Of a stretch of 41,310 bases of DNA, positions 39,404 through 41,310 are shown one piece after another; within the stretch, counting starts at the first letter, position 1, and every line of letters starts with the position of its first letter. Source of the stretch: Candidatus Solibacter sp. (GTDB lineage: Bacteria; Acidobacteriota; Terriglobia; Bryobacterales; Bryobacteraceae); contig PNKE01000074.1 in assembly GCA_013822245.1 (NCBI GenBank), positions 1 to 41,310 on the forward strand. Reading direction: 5' to 3'. Under the pieces are notes generated by a model that searched no databases, was not told where the DNA came from, and saw nothing but the letters and a program-made list of their open reading frames with translations. Made by a program: the position numbers and the translations under genes.

Positions 39404-40906
39404 ATGACTCCCCTTGACCAGATGCTGATCGTCGCCGCGACGCTGCTGGTCGTCGGCGTTCTGGCTAGCAAAGTATCGGACCGCTTTGGCGTGCCGGCGC
39501 TGCTCTTGTTTCTCCTAATTGGAATGCTGGCGGGCAGCGAAGGCATCGGCGGTATTCCCTTCGATGACGCTGGACTGACTCAGATCCTCGGCATCATCGC
39601 TCTTTCGTTCATCCTATTCTCCGGCGGTCTTGAAACTGATTGGGCGCAGGTGTCAGGCGTGCTCTGGCGAGGCCTCAGCCTGTCAACCATCGGCGTTATG
39701 GTTACCGCGGTTGTCGCTGGAAGCGCTGCAACTCTGCTCCTGGGTGTCTCCTGGGTCGAAGGCTTGCTACTCGGTTCGATCATGTCATCCACGGACGCCG
39801 CCGCCGTTTTCTCCGTACTCAGGTCCCGTGGCGCCAGCTTTAAGGGAACCAACAAGCCATTGCTCGAACTGGAGTCGGGCAGCAACGATCCAATGGCCTT
39901 CTTCTTGACCATGGCCCTGATTCGATTTGTGAATCAGCCCGATAGCTCCGTCCTCGACCTTGCGCTCATGTTTGTCGTACAGATGGTCGTCGGCGCAGCG
40001 ATCGGCTATGGCATGGGGAAGCTATCCGTAATCGTCCTCAACCGGCTCAAACTTGAAACCGAGGGGCTTTATCCAGTTCTCACCCTCAGCGTCGTGCTGC
40101 TGGCGTATGGCCTCGCCTCATCATTTCGGGGCAACGGCTTCCTTGCCGTCTACTTGGCCGGCATTGTCATGGGGAACAGCGACTTCATCCATAAGCGGAG
40201 TCTGGTGCGGTTCCACGATGGGCTCGCCTGGCTGATGCAGATCACGATGTTCGTGGCCCTGGGGATGCTCGTCTATCCTTCACGCCTCGTCCCCATCGCC
40301 GGCATCGGTCTCCTCATCGCCGCGGTCCTCATGTTTGTGGCGCGACCCGCGGGCGTCTTCATCAGTCTGGCGTTCGCCAGGATGGGCTTGCGGCACAAAC
40401 TCCTGGTCTCCTGGGTCGGCTTGCGCGGCGCCGTCCCCATCGTGCTCGCAACGTTCCCCCTCGTCGCCGGCGTACCCAATCCCGACGTCTACTTCAACGT
40501 AGTCTTCTTCGTCGTCCTTACCTCCGTGTTGCTGCAGGGAACCGCCATCCCACAGGTTGCCGGATGGCTCCACCTTAGCTCGCCCCTGGCCAGGAAACGC
40601 GAATACCCGCTGGAGTACGTCGCCCAAGGCAAGTCGCGAAACGATTTGGTTGAGGTCCCAATCCCTGACGGCTCTCCGGTCGTCGGGCGTCAGATCGTAG
40701 ACCTTAAGCTGTCGAAATCAGCATTGATCGTGCTGATCGGCCGGAATGACGATTTCGTCGTTCCGCGTGGAAACACCGTCCTTGAGACAGGGGACGTGAT
40801 GCTGGTTCTTGGCGAGAATAGCGACGTCGAGGCGATGCGGCAACTTGTGATGGTGTCCGACGCGGCCCCGGCCGGGGACGACTCCGATAAAGAAGTTCAA
40901 ACATGA
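39404..40906 (+). CDS. Potassium/proton antiporter (CPA1, NhaP2/CvrA type)
   Basis: This 500-residue membrane protein has about 12 helices over residues 1-390, in a Na+/H+ exchanger domain. GSIMSSTDAAAVFSVLRSRG and ELESGSNDPMAFFLTM carry the conserved acidic residues of the cation site. A cytoplasmic TrkA-C domain covers about 405-490 (EVPIPDGSPVVGRQIVDLKL, GDVMLVLGENSDVEAM). This layout is that of K+/H+ antiporters YcgO/CvrA (NhaP2), which expel K+ and protect against low osmolarity; the RCK-C domain senses a nucleotide. No strong Shine-Dalgarno is seen. Base use is less extreme than in the genes to its left, so it may be a different genomic block. Its stop overlaps a decayed sensor gene. 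Confidence 0.92.
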   Translation: MTPLDQMLIVAATLLVVGVLASKVSDRFGVPALLLFLLIGMLAGSEGIGGIPFDDAGLTQILGIIALSFILFSGGLETDWAQVSGVLWRGLSLSTIGVMVTAVVAGSAATLLLGVSWVEGLLLGSIMSSTDAAAVFSVLRSRGASFKGTNKPLLELESGSNDPMAFFLTMALIRFVNQPDSSVLDLALMFVVQMVVGAAIGYGMGKLSVIVLNRLKLETEGLYPVLTLSVVLLAYGLASSFRGNGFLAVYLAGIVMGNSDFIHKRSLVRFHDGLAWLMQITMFVALGMLVYPSRLVPIAGIGLLIAAVLMFVARPAGVFISLAFARMGLRHKLLVSWVGLRGAVPIVLATFPLVAGVPNPDVYFNVVFFVVLTSVLLQGTAIPQVAGWLHLSSPLARKREYPLEYVAQGKSRNDLVEVPIPDGSPVVGRQIVDLKLSKSALIVLIGRNDDFVVPRGNTVLETGDVMLVLGENSDVEAMRQLVMVSDAAPAGDDSDKEVQT

Positions 40907-41212
40907 TGTCGTCCGAGTCGGGAGATCATCCCGGGTCGTATACCGATCTGCCCCGCCGCGGCCTCCACCGCCCGCCTGGATCGAAGGACGTTCGTTAAAC
41001 GGTTGGAGCGTCGCGGCAGTCGCCCTCACGGCGACGGTTGGCGCACTGGGAGTGATTGCCGTCGCCCATTCTTCCTCTCGCCTTTCGTCCTATTCGCGAT
41101 GGCCGCTGCGTTGATCTGGCTCGTGGGTGGCCGTTGACCCGCACTTGTCTCCAGTGTGCTCGCAGCATCGGCAAGTGATCTCTTTTCGTCCAACTTCGTT
41201 GTCGCCCATTAA
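40903..41212 (+). pseudogene. Decayed DUF4118 (KdpD-like) sensor gene fragment
   Basis: An ATG at 40903 overlaps the antiporter stop (ATGA), and its frame runs 31 codons to a TAA at 40996-40998. From 41001, in a second frame, comes a membrane helix, GWSVAAVALTATVGALGVIAVAH. In a third frame from about 41069 comes FLSPFVLFAMAAALIWLVGG, then R-TGA-PALVSSVLAASASDLF. With the TGA read as Gly this matches the DUF4118 pattern PF-LF-A...GG-GP-L...LA...SD-F, the membrane part of KdpD-like histidine kinases. Two frameshifts and a nonsense codon mean no intact protein. No kinase core is seen before the window ends, and 41213-41310 holds nothing recognised. Confidence 0.55.
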
Positions 41213-41310
41213 TCCGAAGTTCCAGGGCCCCTTCTGAGCTAACCGCTTCTGCTACATAGGGTTGGTTCATTTTGGCCTTTCCAAATGTAGCCACTAACAA
41301 TATCAGATTT

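Noticed and set aside
40995-41300. 101-codon minus-strand frame
   Set aside because: It is antisense to the DUF4118 relic and is Arg-rich noise without family features.
1-41310. CRISPR arrays, tRNA or rRNA genes
   Set aside because: No regularly spaced repeats, cloverleaf-like segments or rRNA-like stretches were seen on reading both strands; a covariance search would be needed for certainty.

Overview
The window is a GC-rich bacterial chromosome segment with about 33 supported protein genes, two clear pseudogenes, and no rRNA, tRNA or CRISPR array that I can see. Gene content suggests an Acidobacteriota member, perhaps Bryobacterales/Solibacteraceae-like. The signs are a folate-type TrmFO, a short stand-alone ArgA-like acetyltransferase beside argB and argC, many secreted peptidases and sugar enzymes (M61, M28, GH16, ThuA, exported Gfo/Idh/MocA), and a FemAB protein of the XrtA/PEP-CTERM-associated type. 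This placement is inference; no marker RNA is present.

Layout. 1-7.4 kb is the flank of a polysaccharide locus: GT2 glycosyltransferase, a large secreted protein of unknown function, a FemAB-like acyltransferase on the minus strand, a Wzx-type flippase and an SGNH hydrolase-like protein. 7.4-8.9 kb holds an Rrf2 regulator and cysK, with a promoter overlapped by a nested inverted repeat. 9.0-11.7 kb carries DUF72, an exported Dabb protein and a secreted TIM-barrel hydrolase-like protein. 11.7-21.1 kb is mostly minus strand: YdcF-like protein, an IS1634 relic, NodB deacetylase, arylsulfotransferase-like protein, molybdopterin-binding protein, the argC-argB-argA cluster with a tandem ARG-box-like operator, and an M61 peptidase. 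21.1-24.1 kb (plus) is trmFO-xerC-YkgJ. An OPT transporter lies opposite, overlapping YkgJ. 26.1-33.1 kb (plus) is GH16, GNAT, ppk1, an alpha/beta hydrolase carrying an EF-hand loop, a coiled-coil protein, and a KDG-kinase-like PfkB protein ending at a terminator. 33.1-36.8 kb is a compact candidate 3-keto-glycoside operon: exported oxidoreductase, TIM-barrel isomerase/lyase and a double ThuA protein. An M28 peptidase follows. 38.5-39.4 kb has no recognisable gene but contains an orphan terminator and a perfect CRP-type palindrome. The window ends with a K+/H+ antiporter and, start-overlapping it, a decayed DUF4118 sensor gene.

The best candidates for something new are the EF-hand hydrolase/coiled-coil pair, the oxidoreductase-isomerase-double-ThuA operon with its palindromic operator, the Rrf2-cysK operator, and the gene-free stretch at 38.5-39.4 kb. 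A striking genome-scale feature is the extreme C-over-G bias of the plus strand across roughly the first 12 kb, which holds even where genes run on the minus strand.
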